DNA from: a marine actinobacterium MedAcidi-G3
GTDB taxonomy: Bacteria; Actinomycetota; Acidimicrobiia; Acidimicrobiales; Poriferisodalaceae
Assembly: GCA_000817105.1 (NCBI GenBank)
Contig: JUEP01000007.1
Coordinates: 52,811-116,810 of the forward strand
Length of the DNA stretch: 64,000 nucleotides
Direction of reading: 5' to 3'
Below the pieces are notes generated by a model. The model saw only the letters and a program-made list of their open reading frames with translations. It ran no database searches and had not been told where the DNA came from. The translations under genes and the position numbers were made by a program. Each line of letters begins with the position of its first letter. Within the stretch, counting starts at the first letter, position 1. Below are positions 15,799 through 25,137 of this stretch, piece after piece.

Positions 15799-16689
15799 AT
15801 GACCATACGACGTGCCGCACATTTTGTTCCCGGCGCTAATGAGAAGATGCTCGAAAAATCATTAGGCACGCAGGCCGATGCCTTAATCCTTGATCTAGAA
15901 GACGCAGTTACACCCGACAATAAGGATTCAGCGCGAGTGACTGTTGCGAGATGGTTGGAAAACGTTGATTTTGGCCGACAGGAACGAGTGGTGAGGGTAA
16001 ATCCACTTGGTAGTCCTTGGTTTCAAAGAGATATAGAAGAGACGATGATTCACCCGCCTGATTCGTATCTGATTCCTAAGGTAAATAATGCGAATGAGAT
16101 TGCTCAAATCGACGAGCTAATTCGAGAAAACGAAGGCCTCTATGGGCATCCCGTTGGGTCTACGAAGTTGCTGATTCTAGGCACTGAAACCCCACAGGGT
16201 TTCCTGAATATCGGTGATCTTGCCGCTAACCCCCGTGTGGACGCGTTGACTTGGGGCGCTGAAGATCTATCTGCCGCTATCGGTTCGAGAGGCAACCGTA
16301 ATGCCGACGGTAGCTATCTCCCGATTTTCGAACATGCTCGGGTCATGTGTCTCCTAGCTGCGACAGCTTGGGAGAAGCAGCCTCTGGATACAGTTTTTGT
16401 TGATTTCAATGACCCTGTAGGTCTGAGATCTGAATGTGCCCAATCAGCAGCTATGGGTTACACCGGCAAGATAACTATTCACCCCAACCAGATAGATATT
16501 GTAAATGATTCATTTACCCCGTCCGAGCAGGAGGTCGGCGAAGCTAGAGAGTTGCTGGAATTATTTGCCGAGAAAGAAGCCGAAGGTCTGATGGCGTTCA
16601 GCTTCAAAGGACAGATGGTGGATGTCCCTCACCTCACTCGAGCTCAAAAAATTGTTGAAATGGCTGAGGTTTTGGCTGAACTTGGGTAG
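15799..16689 (+). CDS. CitE/HpcH-HpaI family lyase (malyl-CoA or related)
   Basis: 296 residues, TIM-barrel of the HpcH/HpaI aldolase / citrate-lyase-beta family. RAAHFVPGANEKMLEKS near the start, ADALILDLEDAV (acidic metal-site motif), RVNPLGSPW with the CoA-site Arg, ILGTETPQGFLN with the metal Glu, TWGAEDLSAAIG, and GKITIHPNQI. Members cleave malyl-CoA, citramalyl-CoA or similar. It stands without citDFG genes, so it is not a citrate lyase subunit. AAGGAG precedes the ATG. The exact substrate is undetermined. Confidence 0.9.
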   Translation: MTIRRAAHFVPGANEKMLEKSLGTQADALILDLEDAVTPDNKDSARVTVARWLENVDFGRQERVVRVNPLGSPWFQRDIEETMIHPPDSYLIPKVNNANEIAQIDELIRENEGLYGHPVGSTKLLILGTETPQGFLNIGDLAANPRVDALTWGAEDLSAAIGSRGNRNADGSYLPIFEHARVMCLLAATAWEKQPLDTVFVDFNDPVGLRSECAQSAAMGYTGKITIHPNQIDIVNDSFTPSEQEVGEARELLELFAEKEAEGLMAFSFKGQMVDVPHLTRAQKIVEMAEVLAELG

Positions 16690-16699
16690 AGCAACTCGA

Positions 16700-16894
16700 T
16701 TATTCGGGTGGTAGACCGCCCGCTGCCCTGGAAATCCGGCGTTGAGCTGTCTTTAGGCTCCGCTCAACTTCGTACAAATCGAGCGCTACAGCCTCCTCGC
16801 TGGTACCTAATAGTTCGTCGGCAGCAGTGGTAATCCGGTCACTCAATTCTCGGATAGCCGTTTCCAGCGATGAAAGTTCTGCCCGAGAAACCAT
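16700..16894 (-). CDS. Small coiled-coil protein (64 aa), unknown function
   Basis: A short, mostly helical protein: SLETAIRELSDRITTAADELL and ALDLYEVERSLKTAQRRISRAAGG have heptad-like hydrophobic spacing. A leaderless -10 (TATGGT) stands 6 nt before the ATG, which is the best support that it is translated. It is divergent from the his operon and convergent with the CitE-like gene. No function is recognised. Confidence 0.65.
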   Translation of the reverse strand: MVSRAELSSLETAIRELSDRITTAADELLGTSEEAVALDLYEVERSLKTAQRRISRAAGGLPPE

Positions 16895-16900
16895 ACGAGA

Positions 16901-16906
16901 ACCATA
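16901..16906 (-). promoter_or_regulatory. Leaderless -10 (TATGGT) for the 64-aa protein
   Basis: Minus strand TATGGT, TCTCGT (6 nt), ATG at 16894. Confidence 0.6.
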
Positions 16907-16959
16907 CAGTCAGGCCTGCGCTTCGCGATATCTACTTCTGTCTGACCTCCAGTCAGCGG

Positions 16960-16965
16960 TACCCT
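16960..16965 (+). promoter_or_regulatory. Leaderless -10 (TACCCT) for the his operon
   Basis: TACCCT, 7 nt, GTG of hisD at 16973. A perfect inverted repeat CTGAC-CTCCA-GTCAG (16942-16956) lies just upstream and could be an operator. Confidence 0.65.
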
Positions 16966-16972
16966 CAGTAGG

Positions 16973-18277
16973 GTGCTTCACCGCATTGACCTCAGAGGCC
17001 TAGAAGGGCCATTGGATGCTCTGCTTCCGCGTCCCGATTTAGATAGTCAAGTGCCCACCTCGGCTGTCCGAGAAATCATTTCTCAAGTCCGCCAAGGAGG
17101 TGATGCCGCAATTCGAAAGCTAACGACGAAGTTCGACCAGGTAGACGTTGGTGCCCCTCGGGTTTCAGATATCGAACTAGAAAAAGCATGGAAATCTCTG
17201 GAGCCTGAGTTAGCTGCCGCTCTTGAGTTGGCGTACTCCCGAATTTTGCATTTCCATGAGCAAGAAGCAGGTGCAGCGCACCAAGTGACACAAGCTGAGA
17301 TCAAGGTGACTAGCTTGTCGCAAGCCGTAGAACGCGCTGGGCTTTATGTGCCGGGCGGGCTTGCTGTTTACCCATCCACAGTTTTGATGACAGCCTTGCC
17401 TGCGAAGGCCGCAGGGGTGGAAGAACTCCTTTTGTGTACGCCGCCAAATCCCTCAGGCGAGATAGATCAGATTGTGTTAGCGGCTGCCTATTTGTGCGGT
17501 GTCGGAGAGGTTTACAAGATTGGTGGAGTTCAAGCGATAGCCGCCATGGCGTATGGCTCGGAAACTATAAGCCCAGTTGACGTGATCGCAGGTCCAGGCA
17601 ATATTTGGGTTGCGACTGCAAAGCAGGAGGTGGCGGGCACTGTTGGTATTGCGGCTGCCTTTGCCGGTCCATCCGAGATAGTCGTTGTCGGGGATCAGAG
17701 TTGCCCGAGTACTTCGGCGGCAATAGATCTCATTTTGCAGGCGGAACATGGGCCAGGTGGTCGCGCATGGCTAGTTACTTGGAATCAGGCATACGCTGAG
17801 GAAGTAGAGGCTGCGATAGAACTCATCCTTGAATCATCCCCACGTCGTTCTGAGACATTGGAAACACTTGTTGAAGACGGTTATGTGTGTCTCGTCGATA
17901 CGCCGCAGCAAGCAATAGAAGTTGTTAACAAGATCGCGCCGGAACATCTTCAACTCATGTGTGAAGGCGCTAATGCCCTTGTGGGTGAGGTAAGAAATGC
18001 CGGTGCAGTTTTTTTGGGTAATTGGGGGCCAGCCTCAATTGGTGATTACCTAGCCGGGCCATCTCATGTTTTACCAACAGCAGGAACAGCACGCTTTAGT
18101 GGCGCCTTAACGGTTGACGACTTCCAAAAGCGGATGCACATTGTTGAAGTTTCGAAGTCAGGGTTTGACGCAGTAGCCGACGCGGTTGGCGTACTGGCTC
18201 GGGCTGAAGGTTTGTGGGCGCATGCTGCTTCTGTGACTGAGCGTCAACGCTGGATTGAAGAAGGATTGCAGCCATGA
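16973..18277 (+). CDS. hisD: Histidinol dehydrogenase
   Basis: NAD-dependent, zinc enzyme that oxidises histidinol to histidine in two steps, the last step of the pathway. 434 residues, full length. AGLYVPGGLAVYPSTVLMTALPAKAAGV, VIAGPGNIWVATAKQEV, DLILQAEHGPGG with zinc and substrate ligands, APEHLQLM and GPASIGDYLAGPSHVLPT are all family motifs. First gene of hisDCBHAF; it ends in ATGA with hisC. hisG, hisE, hisI and the phosphatase are not in this cluster. Confidence 0.97.
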   Translation: MLHRIDLRGLEGPLDALLPRPDLDSQVPTSAVREIISQVRQGGDAAIRKLTTKFDQVDVGAPRVSDIELEKAWKSLEPELAAALELAYSRILHFHEQEAGAAHQVTQAEIKVTSLSQAVERAGLYVPGGLAVYPSTVLMTALPAKAAGVEELLLCTPPNPSGEIDQIVLAAAYLCGVGEVYKIGGVQAIAAMAYGSETISPVDVIAGPGNIWVATAKQEVAGTVGIAAAFAGPSEIVVVGDQSCPSTSAAIDLILQAEHGPGGRAWLVTWNQAYAEEVEAAIELILESSPRRSETLETLVEDGYVCLVDTPQQAIEVVNKIAPEHLQLMCEGANALVGEVRNAGAVFLGNWGPASIGDYLAGPSHVLPTAGTARFSGALTVDDFQKRMHIVEVSKSGFDAVADAVGVLARAEGLWAHAASVTERQRWIEEGLQP

Positions 18278-19350
18278 AACGGCCGCCTGTGCGTGATGAC
18301 TTGCAAGCTATGAAGGGTTATCACTCTCCACAACTCGAGGTTGATGTTCGCTTGAATACGAACGAAGCACCTTTCCCTCCGCCCGAGGACTTCGAGAAAG
18401 CCTTCTTACAAGAAGTGCAAAAGGTCGACTGGAATAGGTACCCAGATCGACTGACTTGGTCTTTGAGGGAAGACCTGGCAGAACTCCACCAAGTTGAACC
18501 TCAACAAGTGTTTGTAGCCAATGGTTCAAACGAAGTGCTGCAGACAATCTGTCTCACATTTGGGGGGCACGGAAGAACAGCCCTGACCTTTGAACCGACC
18601 TACGCTATGTATGGACAGATAGCGAGAATCGCTCAATGTAGCGTCGCTAATGCACAACGAGATGAAGCGTTCAGGATCCCGATCGACGTTTTACGGAGAG
18701 CAATAGAAGTAGAAGAACCAGACCTGACGTTTCTATGTTCGCCTAATAATCCCACTGGTACGCCGGAGAGTCTCGAGGTGATTCAGACAGCTCTCAGGCT
18801 TTCCTCCGGAGCTGTGGTGGTTGACGAGGCGTACGGTCAATTTTCGGACTTCACAGCCCTAGATCTGTTTGGCGCACAAGACGCTTCTGAGTCCCTAATA
18901 GTCACAAGGACCTTTTCCAAGACTTGGTCAATGGCAGGTGTTCGCTTGGGTTATTGCGTGGCCTCACCGTGGATGTATGAAGAGTTCGAAAAAGTAGTAC
19001 TTCCCTATCACTTGGATTCGGTGAAACAAATCGCAGGTCGTGTGGCCCTGCGCTTCCAAGATGAGATGGAGCACCGGGTCACTCAGATATCCGACGAAAG
19101 AGATCGGGTTTCCAAAGCCATGGCCGAGTTAGGCGTTGAGGTTTGGCCATCTCAGGCCAACTTCATTTTGTTTAGGACAGCTTGTTGTGATCTGCCCGGA
19201 CAAGAAGTTTGGAAGCGCCTTCTCGATAGGTCGGTTTTAGTTAGGAATTGTTCAGGTTGGGCCGGATTAACTGATTGCCTGAGGGTGACGATTGGCACTG
19301 AACAAGAAAACACTATTTTTCTCGCAGCCCTCCAGGAGGCACTTCAATGA
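18274..19350 (+). CDS. hisC: Histidinol-phosphate aminotransferase
   Basis: PLP enzyme that transaminates imidazole-acetol phosphate to histidinol phosphate. 358 residues. VRLNTNEAPFPPP near the start, VFVANGSNEVLQ, FLCSPNNPTGTP, VVVDEAYGQFS, and the PLP lysine in TRTFSKTWSMAGVRLGY. Aromatic-substrate activity is also possible in this family. Overlaps hisD and hisB by 4 nt each, so translation is coupled. Confidence 0.96.
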   Translation: MKRPPVRDDLQAMKGYHSPQLEVDVRLNTNEAPFPPPEDFEKAFLQEVQKVDWNRYPDRLTWSLREDLAELHQVEPQQVFVANGSNEVLQTICLTFGGHGRTALTFEPTYAMYGQIARIAQCSVANAQRDEAFRIPIDVLRRAIEVEEPDLTFLCSPNNPTGTPESLEVIQTALRLSSGAVVVDEAYGQFSDFTALDLFGAQDASESLIVTRTFSKTWSMAGVRLGYCVASPWMYEEFEKVVLPYHLDSVKQIAGRVALRFQDEMEHRVTQISDERDRVSKAMAELGVEVWPSQANFILFRTACCDLPGQEVWKRLLDRSVLVRNCSGWAGLTDCLRVTIGTEQENTIFLAALQEALQ

Positions 19351-19937
19351 CACGTCAAGCGCAACATCGCAGAACAACTAAAGAGACTCAAATTGATTTA
19401 TCGATCGATGTGGATGGTTCGGGGCAAATTGAGGTGAGTACCGGTCTGCCTTTTTTTGATCACATGATCTCTCAACTCGGCAAGCATTCCAGGTTTGATT
19501 TGACCGTTAAGTGTGAAGGTGACATCGATATTGATGCTCACCACACCGTCGAAGATGTCGGTATAGCTTTGGGAGAGGCATTTGCGGAAGCTCTTGGAGA
19601 TAAACAGGGTGTGCGTAGGTTTGCTTCTATGACCGTTCCCCTTGATGAGGCGGCAGTCGAAGTTGTTCTTGACCTGTCGGGCCGACCCTTCTTGCACTAT
19701 GAGATCGATCCTCCAGGAGAAAAGATTTTAGGTGACCCTCCGTTTGACCCACAGTTATGCGAGGAGTTCTGGCGCGCCTTCGTGATGGCAGCCGGGATCA
19801 CCCTGCATTTGGTCTTGATTCGGGGGCGAAATACGCATCATATAATTGAAGCAAGTTTCAAAGGCGCAGCGCGGGCACTGTACGACGCAGTTGTTGTTGC
19901 TGACGAGGTCTTGCCCTCGACTAAAGGTGTCTTGTGA
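19347..19937 (+). CDS. hisB: Imidazoleglycerol-phosphate dehydratase
   Basis: Monofunctional IGPD of 196 residues, dehydrating imidazole glycerol phosphate to imidazole acetol phosphate with Mn2+. Paired metal motifs DAHHTVEDVGIALGEA and RGRNTHHIIEASFKG are present, plus FFDHMISQLGKHS. There is no fused phosphatase domain. Overlaps hisC; followed by hisH after 10 nt. Confidence 0.97.
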   Translation: MTRQAQHRRTTKETQIDLSIDVDGSGQIEVSTGLPFFDHMISQLGKHSRFDLTVKCEGDIDIDAHHTVEDVGIALGEAFAEALGDKQGVRRFASMTVPLDEAAVEVVLDLSGRPFLHYEIDPPGEKILGDPPFDPQLCEEFWRAFVMAAGITLHLVLIRGRNTHHIIEASFKGAARALYDAVVVADEVLPSTKGVL

Positions 19938-19947
19938 GGAGTTTCCG

Positions 19948-20583
19948 TTGAGAGAGGGCAACGATGCCCCGCTCATTGCCATATTGGATTACGGCATTGG
20001 GAATTTGAGGTCGGCACAAAAGGGCTTCGAACGAGTTGGTGCCGAAGTTCATTTGACTTCCGACGCAGGTTTAATAGCTGAGGCCTCGGGCGTGGTTCTT
20101 CCAGGAGTGGGACATTTCGGCTCGTGTATGCGCGAACTGAGAGCGGCCAAGCTGGATGAAGTGGCCTATTCGGTAATCGAAGCCGGAGTTCCCTTTCTTG
20201 GTATTTGCGTCGGCATGCAAATGCTTTTCGAGGGTTCTGAAGAGGCACCTGGCACCCGAGGTCTGGGAGTTTTACCCGGTCGGGTTCGTCTGCTGCCCAA
20301 TTCTTTGCCGCGCCCCCAGATGCAATGGAACCGTCTAGATATTCGTCTTCAGGGATCACCGCTCTTAGATGGCATTGAAGATGGCTCCTGGGTGTACTTC
20401 GTTCACAGCTATGCGGCAGAGACGGAACCCCATTTGGTTGCAGCAACCTGCGAGTATGGAGTCGAAGTAACTGCAATGGTGGAGCAAGGAACTTTGTGGG
20501 CGACTCAGTTCCATCCGGAAAAATCTGGAGAAGTAGGACGGTCTTTTGCGCATAACTTTTATAGGGAGGCGTCAGTCCTGTGA
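19948..20583 (+). CDS. hisH: Imidazole glycerol phosphate synthase, glutamine amidotransferase subunit
   Basis: Supplies ammonia from glutamine to HisF. About 211 residues from TTG at 19948, which has TGAGGAG at the right distance; the longer ORF in the track runs back into hisB. Motifs: IAILDYGIGNLRSAQKGF, VLPGVGHFGSCM (oxyanion region), LGICVGMQMLF with the nucleophile Cys, and TQFHPEKSG with the catalytic His-Glu. HisF follows after hisA. Confidence 0.95.
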   Translation: MREGNDAPLIAILDYGIGNLRSAQKGFERVGAEVHLTSDAGLIAEASGVVLPGVGHFGSCMRELRAAKLDEVAYSVIEAGVPFLGICVGMQMLFEGSEEAPGTRGLGVLPGRVRLLPNSLPRPQMQWNRLDIRLQGSPLLDGIEDGSWVYFVHSYAAETEPHLVAATCEYGVEVTAMVEQGTLWATQFHPEKSGEVGRSFAHNFYREASVL

Positions 20584-21317
20584 CCTTTAGTCTTTATCCA
20601 GCGATTGATATACGCGATGGCCGTTGCGTTCGGCTTATACAAGGAGACTACGACCGAGAGATCAGATATGACGCTGACCCTGTTGACGTGGCACTTTCCT
20701 TTGAAGAAGCAGGCGCTTCTTGGGTGCACGTCGTCGATCTTGACGCAGCGCGATCTGGTACGTCTCAAAATTTGGTGACAGTTGGTGCTATCGCCGCAGC
20801 TGTGAAAATACCGGTGCAAAGTGGCGGAGGGGTGCGCAGCCTAAACGCAGCCCGGGCGTTGTTTGATGCTGGAGTATCGAGGTGTGTGGTTGGGACTGCG
20901 GCCGTGGAGGATCCGAGTTTGGTTGAAGAGATTGCAGCAGTTGGACACCGTGTAGCGGTAGGTCTTGATGTTCGGGGCGAGATGGTCGCGACCGAAGGCT
21001 GGGAACGCGATAGTGGCATGAGTATCTACCAGTTGTTGCCGAACTTCCAGAATGCTGGAGTTGAGGCTGTAGTTGTTACGCAGATCACTCGTGATGGTAT
21101 GGGGACTGGGCCAGACATCGCTGGATTGGAGCAAGTAGTTCGAGCGACTTCCCTAGAGGTCGTTGCGAGCGGAGGTGTAGGAACTCTTGAACACATAGCA
21201 GAGTTGGCGAAGCTAAGGGTTGATAACCGAGCCCTAGCAGGTGTGATTGTTGGTAAGGCTCTTCATGATGGCGTTATCGACGTTTCAGATGCTGTGAAAG
21301 CAGCCAAACAACTATGA
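20580..21317 (+). CDS. hisA: ProFAR isomerase HisA
   Basis: (Beta-alpha)8 enzyme that isomerises ProFAR to PRFAR. 245 residues from GTG 20580, overlapping the hisH stop (GTGA). Motifs: [20 protein letters not shown] with catalytic Asp, [32 protein letters not shown] with the second Asp, and VVASGGVG. Many actinobacteria use PriA, which does both HisA and TrpF reactions; here a separate trpF exists at 29.7 kb, so this is probably a dedicated HisA. Confidence 0.94.
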   Translation: MTFSLYPAIDIRDGRCVRLIQGDYDREIRYDADPVDVALSFEEAGASWVHVVDLDAARSGTSQNLVTVGAIAAAVKIPVQSGGGVRSLNAARALFDAGVSRCVVGTAAVEDPSLVEEIAAVGHRVAVGLDVRGEMVATEGWERDSGMSIYQLLPNFQNAGVEAVVVTQITRDGMGTGPDIAGLEQVVRATSLEVVASGGVGTLEHIAELAKLRVDNRALAGVIVGKALHDGVIDVSDAVKAAKQL

Positions 21318-22081
21318 AATCAGTGAGGGTAATTCCGTGCCTAGACGTAGATCAGGGGCGTGTGGTTAAGGGGGTTAACTTTGTGGGGTTGAGAGACGCT
21401 GGAGATCCGGTCGAGTTAGCAGCCCGTTATGATGCCGACGGCGCTGATGAAGTCGTGTTTTTGGATATAACAGCTAGCTCAGATGACCGCGAAACAATCG
21501 TCGAACTAGCTAGGAAAGTGGCTGAAGAGGTCTACATTCCTTTCACCATCGGCGGGGGTGTTAGATCAGTTGATGATGCTCGCCGACTGCTTAGGGCCGG
21601 AGCGGACAAAGTTTCGGTGAACTCCGCCGCGGTTGCTCATCCGAGTTTGGTCGCAGAGTTGGCAGATGCATTTGGTAGCCAGTGCGTGGTAGTTGCAATC
21701 GATGCAAAGTCCAATGGGAACAAGACTTGGAATGTGTACGTTAATGGCGGAAGAAATGACACAGCTCTAGATGTCGTCGATTGGGCTGGAGAGATCGCGA
21801 ACCTTGGGGCCGGTGAGATTCTTCTAACGTCGATGGATGGAGATGGAACTCGCAACGGTTACGACCTCGATTTAACGCAAGCGGTTGTCAATGCTGTGCA
21901 AATTCCGGTCATCGCGAGCGGTGGTGTTGGAGAGCTAGCTCATTTAGTTAGCGGCGCCGTAGACGGCGGAGCTGACGCCGTCCTTGCTGCTTCTATTTTT
22001 CATTTTGGCAAACATACGGTTAGAGAAGCAAAAGAAGCCTTGCTGGCCGCTGGAGTGACCGTTCGACCACCGACCGAGTAA
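21314..22081 (+). CDS. hisF: Imidazole glycerol phosphate synthase, cyclase subunit
   Basis: Takes ammonia from HisH and cyclises PRFAR to IGP and AICAR. 255 residues. [18 protein letters not shown] with the catalytic Asp, [60 protein letters not shown] with the second Asp, and VIASGGVG. Overlaps hisA as ATGA and closes the operon. Confidence 0.97.
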   Translation: MKSVRVIPCLDVDQGRVVKGVNFVGLRDAGDPVELAARYDADGADEVVFLDITASSDDRETIVELARKVAEEVYIPFTIGGGVRSVDDARRLLRAGADKVSVNSAAVAHPSLVAELADAFGSQCVVVAIDAKSNGNKTWNVYVNGGRNDTALDVVDWAGEIANLGAGEILLTSMDGDGTRNGYDLDLTQAVVNAVQIPVIASGGVGELAHLVSGAVDGGADAVLAASIFHFGKHTVREAKEALLAAGVTVRPPTE

Positions 22082-22102
22082 CGGTAGAAGCATTTTTTCG
22101 GT

Positions 22103-22108
22103 TAGTTT
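22103..22108 (+). promoter_or_regulatory. Leaderless -10 (TAGTTT) for the acyl-CoA synthetase
   Basis: TAGTTT, 6 nt, ATG at 22115. The gene therefore probably has its own promoter and is not part of the his operon. Confidence 0.6.
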
Positions 22109-22114
22109 CAAGAG

Positions 22115-23707
22115 ATGACGTACCCCGGAAAGTATGCCGAAGTAGCGCCTAACCGCCTTGCAGTTGTCATGGCCAGAACGGGCGACTCTCTGTCGTATCA
22201 AGAGCTCGAACATCGATCTTGTCGATTCGCTCAAATGATGTGGGATGCTGGGCTACGACCGGGAGATCATGTGGCGATCTTCTCAGATAATCACATCCGG
22301 TATTTTGAGGCTTATTGGGCAGCAATGCGCAGTGGTCTCTACTTCACTACGGTAAATCGGTTCCTAACCGCAGAAGAAGCTGCCTACATCGTTGAAGATT
22401 GCGGCGCACAAGTGTTAGTAGCTAGTCAAGCAGTTCGTGACGTTGCGGTTGAGATGTTGCCGGCGATACCTAATTGCGCAGTGAGACTAATGTTCGATGG
22501 CGCAGCCGAAGGCTACGAAAACTTCGAATCCGTAGTTAATGAGTACCCATCGGAACCGCTTGACGATGAACCCAAAGGTTCGTTGATGCTCTATAGCTCT
22601 GGTACTACTGGCAAACCGAAGGGAATTAAGCGGCCTCTGGACGGATCGAAGATAACGGACCCTGACCTCATTGGCGCAGGTTTGGTCGGTGGAATTTTTG
22701 GCATTAATGATGAGTCGGTTTATCTGTCTCCTGCCCCGCTATATCACTCAGCGCCCCTTGGCTTCACTACAGGGACGCAATCTGTTGGCGGCACAGTGGT
22801 GGTTTTAGAAAAGTTTGACCCGCTAGAAGCGCTAGAAGCTATAGAGCGTTACAGCGTGACCCATTCGCAATGGGTACCGACAATGTTTACGCGGATGCTG
22901 AAACTGAGTGAAGAAGAACGAAACAGGTGGAACCTGTCAACTCACAAGCTGGCTATTCACGCGGCCGCTCCATGTCCAGTGGAAATAAAAAAGCAAATGT
23001 TTGAATGGTGGGGTCCCATCTTGCATGAATATTACGCAGGAACGGAACTCAATGGGTTCTGTTACGTCGGGCCCGAGGACTGGATCTCCCACCCAGGAAC
23101 GGTTGGAAAGCCCCTAATTGGGTCGCTGCATATTTGTGACGAGGATGGTGTCGAATTACCTGCTGGGGAAGCAGGATTAATCTACTTTGAGCGCGAAGAG
23201 CAAACCTTTGAGTACCACCAGGCTCCAGACAAAACAAAAAGTTCCCAGCACCCAAATAATGCCTTATGGACGACACTTGGCGATGTGGGACGTGTAGATG
23301 ATGACGGGTTCTTGTATCTGACAGACCGGAAGGCCTTTATGATCATCTCAGGGGGCGTGAATATCTACCCTCAAGAGATTGAAGACCGACTCATCCTCCA
23401 CCCGGAAGTGGCCGACGTTGCTGTTTTTGGTGTTCCGAACGAAGATTTCGGTGAGGAGGTAAAAGCTGTAGTGCAACCAGTACAGGGCGTAAACGCCGAC
23501 GAACATTTAGCGAGACGACTAGATGAATATGCGAAAGAACATATTGCTGGATATAAAATCCCACGATCTATCGACTTTCGTGAGGAACTTCCGCGCCTCC
23601 CTACTGGAAAGCTCTATAAGAGAGTGCTGCGTGACGAGTACTGGGGCGAAATTGGCGATTCTGAAGGAAACGTATCGCCTATTGAACAAATAACAGAGTC
23701 ATCTTGA
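22115..23707 (+). CDS. AMP-forming acyl-CoA synthetase / ligase
   Basis: 530 residues of the ANL superfamily. The AMP-binding P-loop is LYSSGTTGKPKGIKRPL near residue 160; later motifs are HEYYAGTELNGF (A5), TLGDVGRVDDDGFLYLTDR (A7/hinge) and the C-terminal PRLPTGKLYKR with the catalytic Lys. It activates a carboxylic acid, probably a fatty or aromatic acid, to its CoA thioester; the substrate cannot be read from sequence. Resembles the FadD-like group common in actinobacteria. Confidence 0.93.
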   Translation: MTYPGKYAEVAPNRLAVVMARTGDSLSYQELEHRSCRFAQMMWDAGLRPGDHVAIFSDNHIRYFEAYWAAMRSGLYFTTVNRFLTAEEAAYIVEDCGAQVLVASQAVRDVAVEMLPAIPNCAVRLMFDGAAEGYENFESVVNEYPSEPLDDEPKGSLMLYSSGTTGKPKGIKRPLDGSKITDPDLIGAGLVGGIFGINDESVYLSPAPLYHSAPLGFTTGTQSVGGTVVVLEKFDPLEALEAIERYSVTHSQWVPTMFTRMLKLSEEERNRWNLSTHKLAIHAAAPCPVEIKKQMFEWWGPILHEYYAGTELNGFCYVGPEDWISHPGTVGKPLIGSLHICDEDGVELPAGEAGLIYFEREEQTFEYHQAPDKTKSSQHPNNALWTTLGDVGRVDDDGFLYLTDRKAFMIISGGVNIYPQEIEDRLILHPEVADVAVFGVPNEDFGEEVKAVVQPVQGVNADEHLARRLDEYAKEHIAGYKIPRSIDFREELPRLPTGKLYKRVLRDEYWGEIGDSEGNVSPIEQITESS

Positions 23708-23815
23708 GTGCTGCGGAAACCTATCGCAAAGACTCGAAGTTGAGACTCGGCGCAGATCTATATGCAAATTTAGACAGGTGTTTGGGTTTAGTCAGCTAAC
23801 TGGAATAAGGAAATA

Positions 23816-24103
23816 ATGTCAGTTTATTTTGTGGTGCAAGAAGAAGTTAAAGACCAAGCAGGCCTCGACGCCTATATGGAGGCGGCAAAGACGTCAACGC
23901 TTGGTCGTGGTCGAGCGTTAGTAGTTGACAACGATGTCGCCCCGGTGGAGGGCAACTGGCATGGCTCCCGATTGGTCATTCTCGAATTTGAAGACGAAGC
24001 GGCATTCACTGAGTGGTACAACTCACCTGAGTACCAGAATGCTTTGCCGTTACGACTGGCAGCAACTGACTCTCGTGGAGCACTGGTTAAGGGATTGGGC
24101 TAA
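23816..24103 (+). CDS. DUF1330-family small protein
   Basis: 95 residues with a ferredoxin-like alpha/beta barrel pattern. YFVVQEEVKDQAGLDAYMEAAKTS and WHGSRLVILEFEDEAAFTEWYNSPEYQNALPLRLAATDSRGALVKG match DUF1330, a dimeric family of unknown function related to Dabb/NIPSNAP-like barrels. AAGGA lies before the ATG. The 108-nt gap upstream contains only a short direct repeat AGACTCG. The DCC-family gene follows after 10 nt. Confidence 0.88.
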   Translation: MSVYFVVQEEVKDQAGLDAYMEAAKTSTLGRGRALVVDNDVAPVEGNWHGSRLVILEFEDEAAFTEWYNSPEYQNALPLRLAATDSRGALVKGLG

Positions 24104-24113
24104 GAAGTCGACG

Positions 24114-24443
24114 ATGCTTGTATACGACGGAGACTGCGTTTTTTGTTGTAGGTGCGCTCGGTGGGTGGCTAAGCGCTCTGACATCGATCTACTTGCCGAT
24201 GGCGAAGCAGATTTAGAGGCCCTCGGCCTGACTGTTGCAGACACAAAACGCTTTGTTTGGTGGGTTGACGGCGATGTAAAGCTTTCTGGGCATCTTGCGA
24301 TCGGAAAGGTCCTCCGGTCACTCGGCGGCGGTTGGATGTTGTTAGGTGCTGCCATGAAGGTGCCGCCTGTGTCGTTGCTTGCGGCATTGATCTATAGATT
24401 GGTGGCGGCTAATAGACATCGTTTTGGGGGAGGGTGCAGCTAG
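24114..24443 (+). CDS. DCC-family (DUF393) thiol-disulfide oxidoreductase-like protein
   Basis: 109 residues starting MLVYDGDCVFCCRCARWV, the DxxCxxC motif that names the DCC family. The real start is the ATG at 24114; the ORF track extends upstream through the previous gene. The C-terminal half has one or two hydrophobic stretches (GGWMLLGAAMKVPPVSLLAALIYRLVA). Proposed redox role is from the family; no partner is visible. Confidence 0.88.
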   Translation: MLVYDGDCVFCCRCARWVAKRSDIDLLADGEADLEALGLTVADTKRFVWWVDGDVKLSGHLAIGKVLRSLGGGWMLLGAAMKVPPVSLLAALIYRLVAANRHRFGGGCS

Positions 24444-24481
24444 CTGACGTGGCCCGTATATTTCACTAGTTTTCTTTGCCG

Positions 24482-25129
24482 CTAGTCCTGGTTGATGATC
24501 TCGCTGATGAAAGAGCTTGCTCGCTCAGTCACTGGTTGTGTTACTCCTAAAAAGAAGTGATCGGCTTGAGCGACCTTTTCTACGGTGGTGGCGACCCAAG
24601 GTTCACAAATTGCGTGAGCGTCAGAAATAGATCGGAACTGATCATTCTCTGGGACCAGGAGAAGAGTGGGTCGCTGATCCTTACCCGCCTTCATTTCCTT
24701 AGGCTCAAGCAACGCCAAAGGTGACGCTATTCCAATCCAGCCGGCAAGATCAGAGTCATCGGCGGAGAGTGAAACATCTGCCCCGAATGAGTATCCAATT
24801 GAGAACACAGGAACGGCATCAGATAGTTGCGAAGCAAAAGCGAAGGCTGCTTGGCTGTCCAATATTTCCAGGCGCCCGTCCCCGTGGCCGCCCTCTGAAT
24901 TTCCGACGCCCCGAAAGTTGTACCTTAAGGTTCCGATTGCATCTAACGGTAATGAATCGAAAAGTGCCTGAACAACGTTATTGTTCATCGCCCCGCCGTA
25001 CAGAGGGTGTGGGTGAGATAGGACTGCGATAGCTCGAATATTGCTACTCAGTCGGTATTCGGCCTCGATAGTTACACCGTCACTAGTTTGGAAATTTGTT
25101 ATTTGAGCCGATCCGGGGTCCGCGTTCAT
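24482..25129 (-). CDS. Alpha/beta hydrolase, COG2945-like
   Basis: About 215 residues from ATG at 25129; the longer ORF in the track overlaps groES and its promoter. HPHPLYGGAMNNNVVQALFDSL near the start and LRYNFRGVGNSEGGHGDG match the group of alpha/beta hydrolases typified by COG2945. The nucleophile elbow is GYSFGAD, the acid is probably in PENDQF and the catalytic His in ADHFF. Substrate unknown, probably esters or thioesters. Divergent from groES with a shared palindromic -10. Confidence 0.87.
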   Translation of the reverse strand: MNADPGSAQITNFQTSDGVTIEAEYRLSSNIRAIAVLSHPHPLYGGAMNNNVVQALFDSLPLDAIGTLRYNFRGVGNSEGGHGDGRLEILDSQAAFAFASQLSDAVPVFSIGYSFGADVSLSADDSDLAGWIGIASPLALLEPKEMKAGKDQRPTLLLVPENDQFRSISDAHAICEPWVATTVEKVAQADHFFLGVTQPVTERASSFISEIINQD

Positions 25130-25137
25130 GTCTGAAA

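Noticed and set aside
15799-16689. Citrate lyase beta subunit
   Set aside because: No citD/citF/citC partners are nearby; the standalone gene fits malyl-CoA or citramalyl-CoA lyase-like enzymes better.
23708-23815. Short direct repeats AGACTCG as a regulatory site
   Set aside because: Only two 7-bp copies in a 108-nt gap; this could easily be chance.
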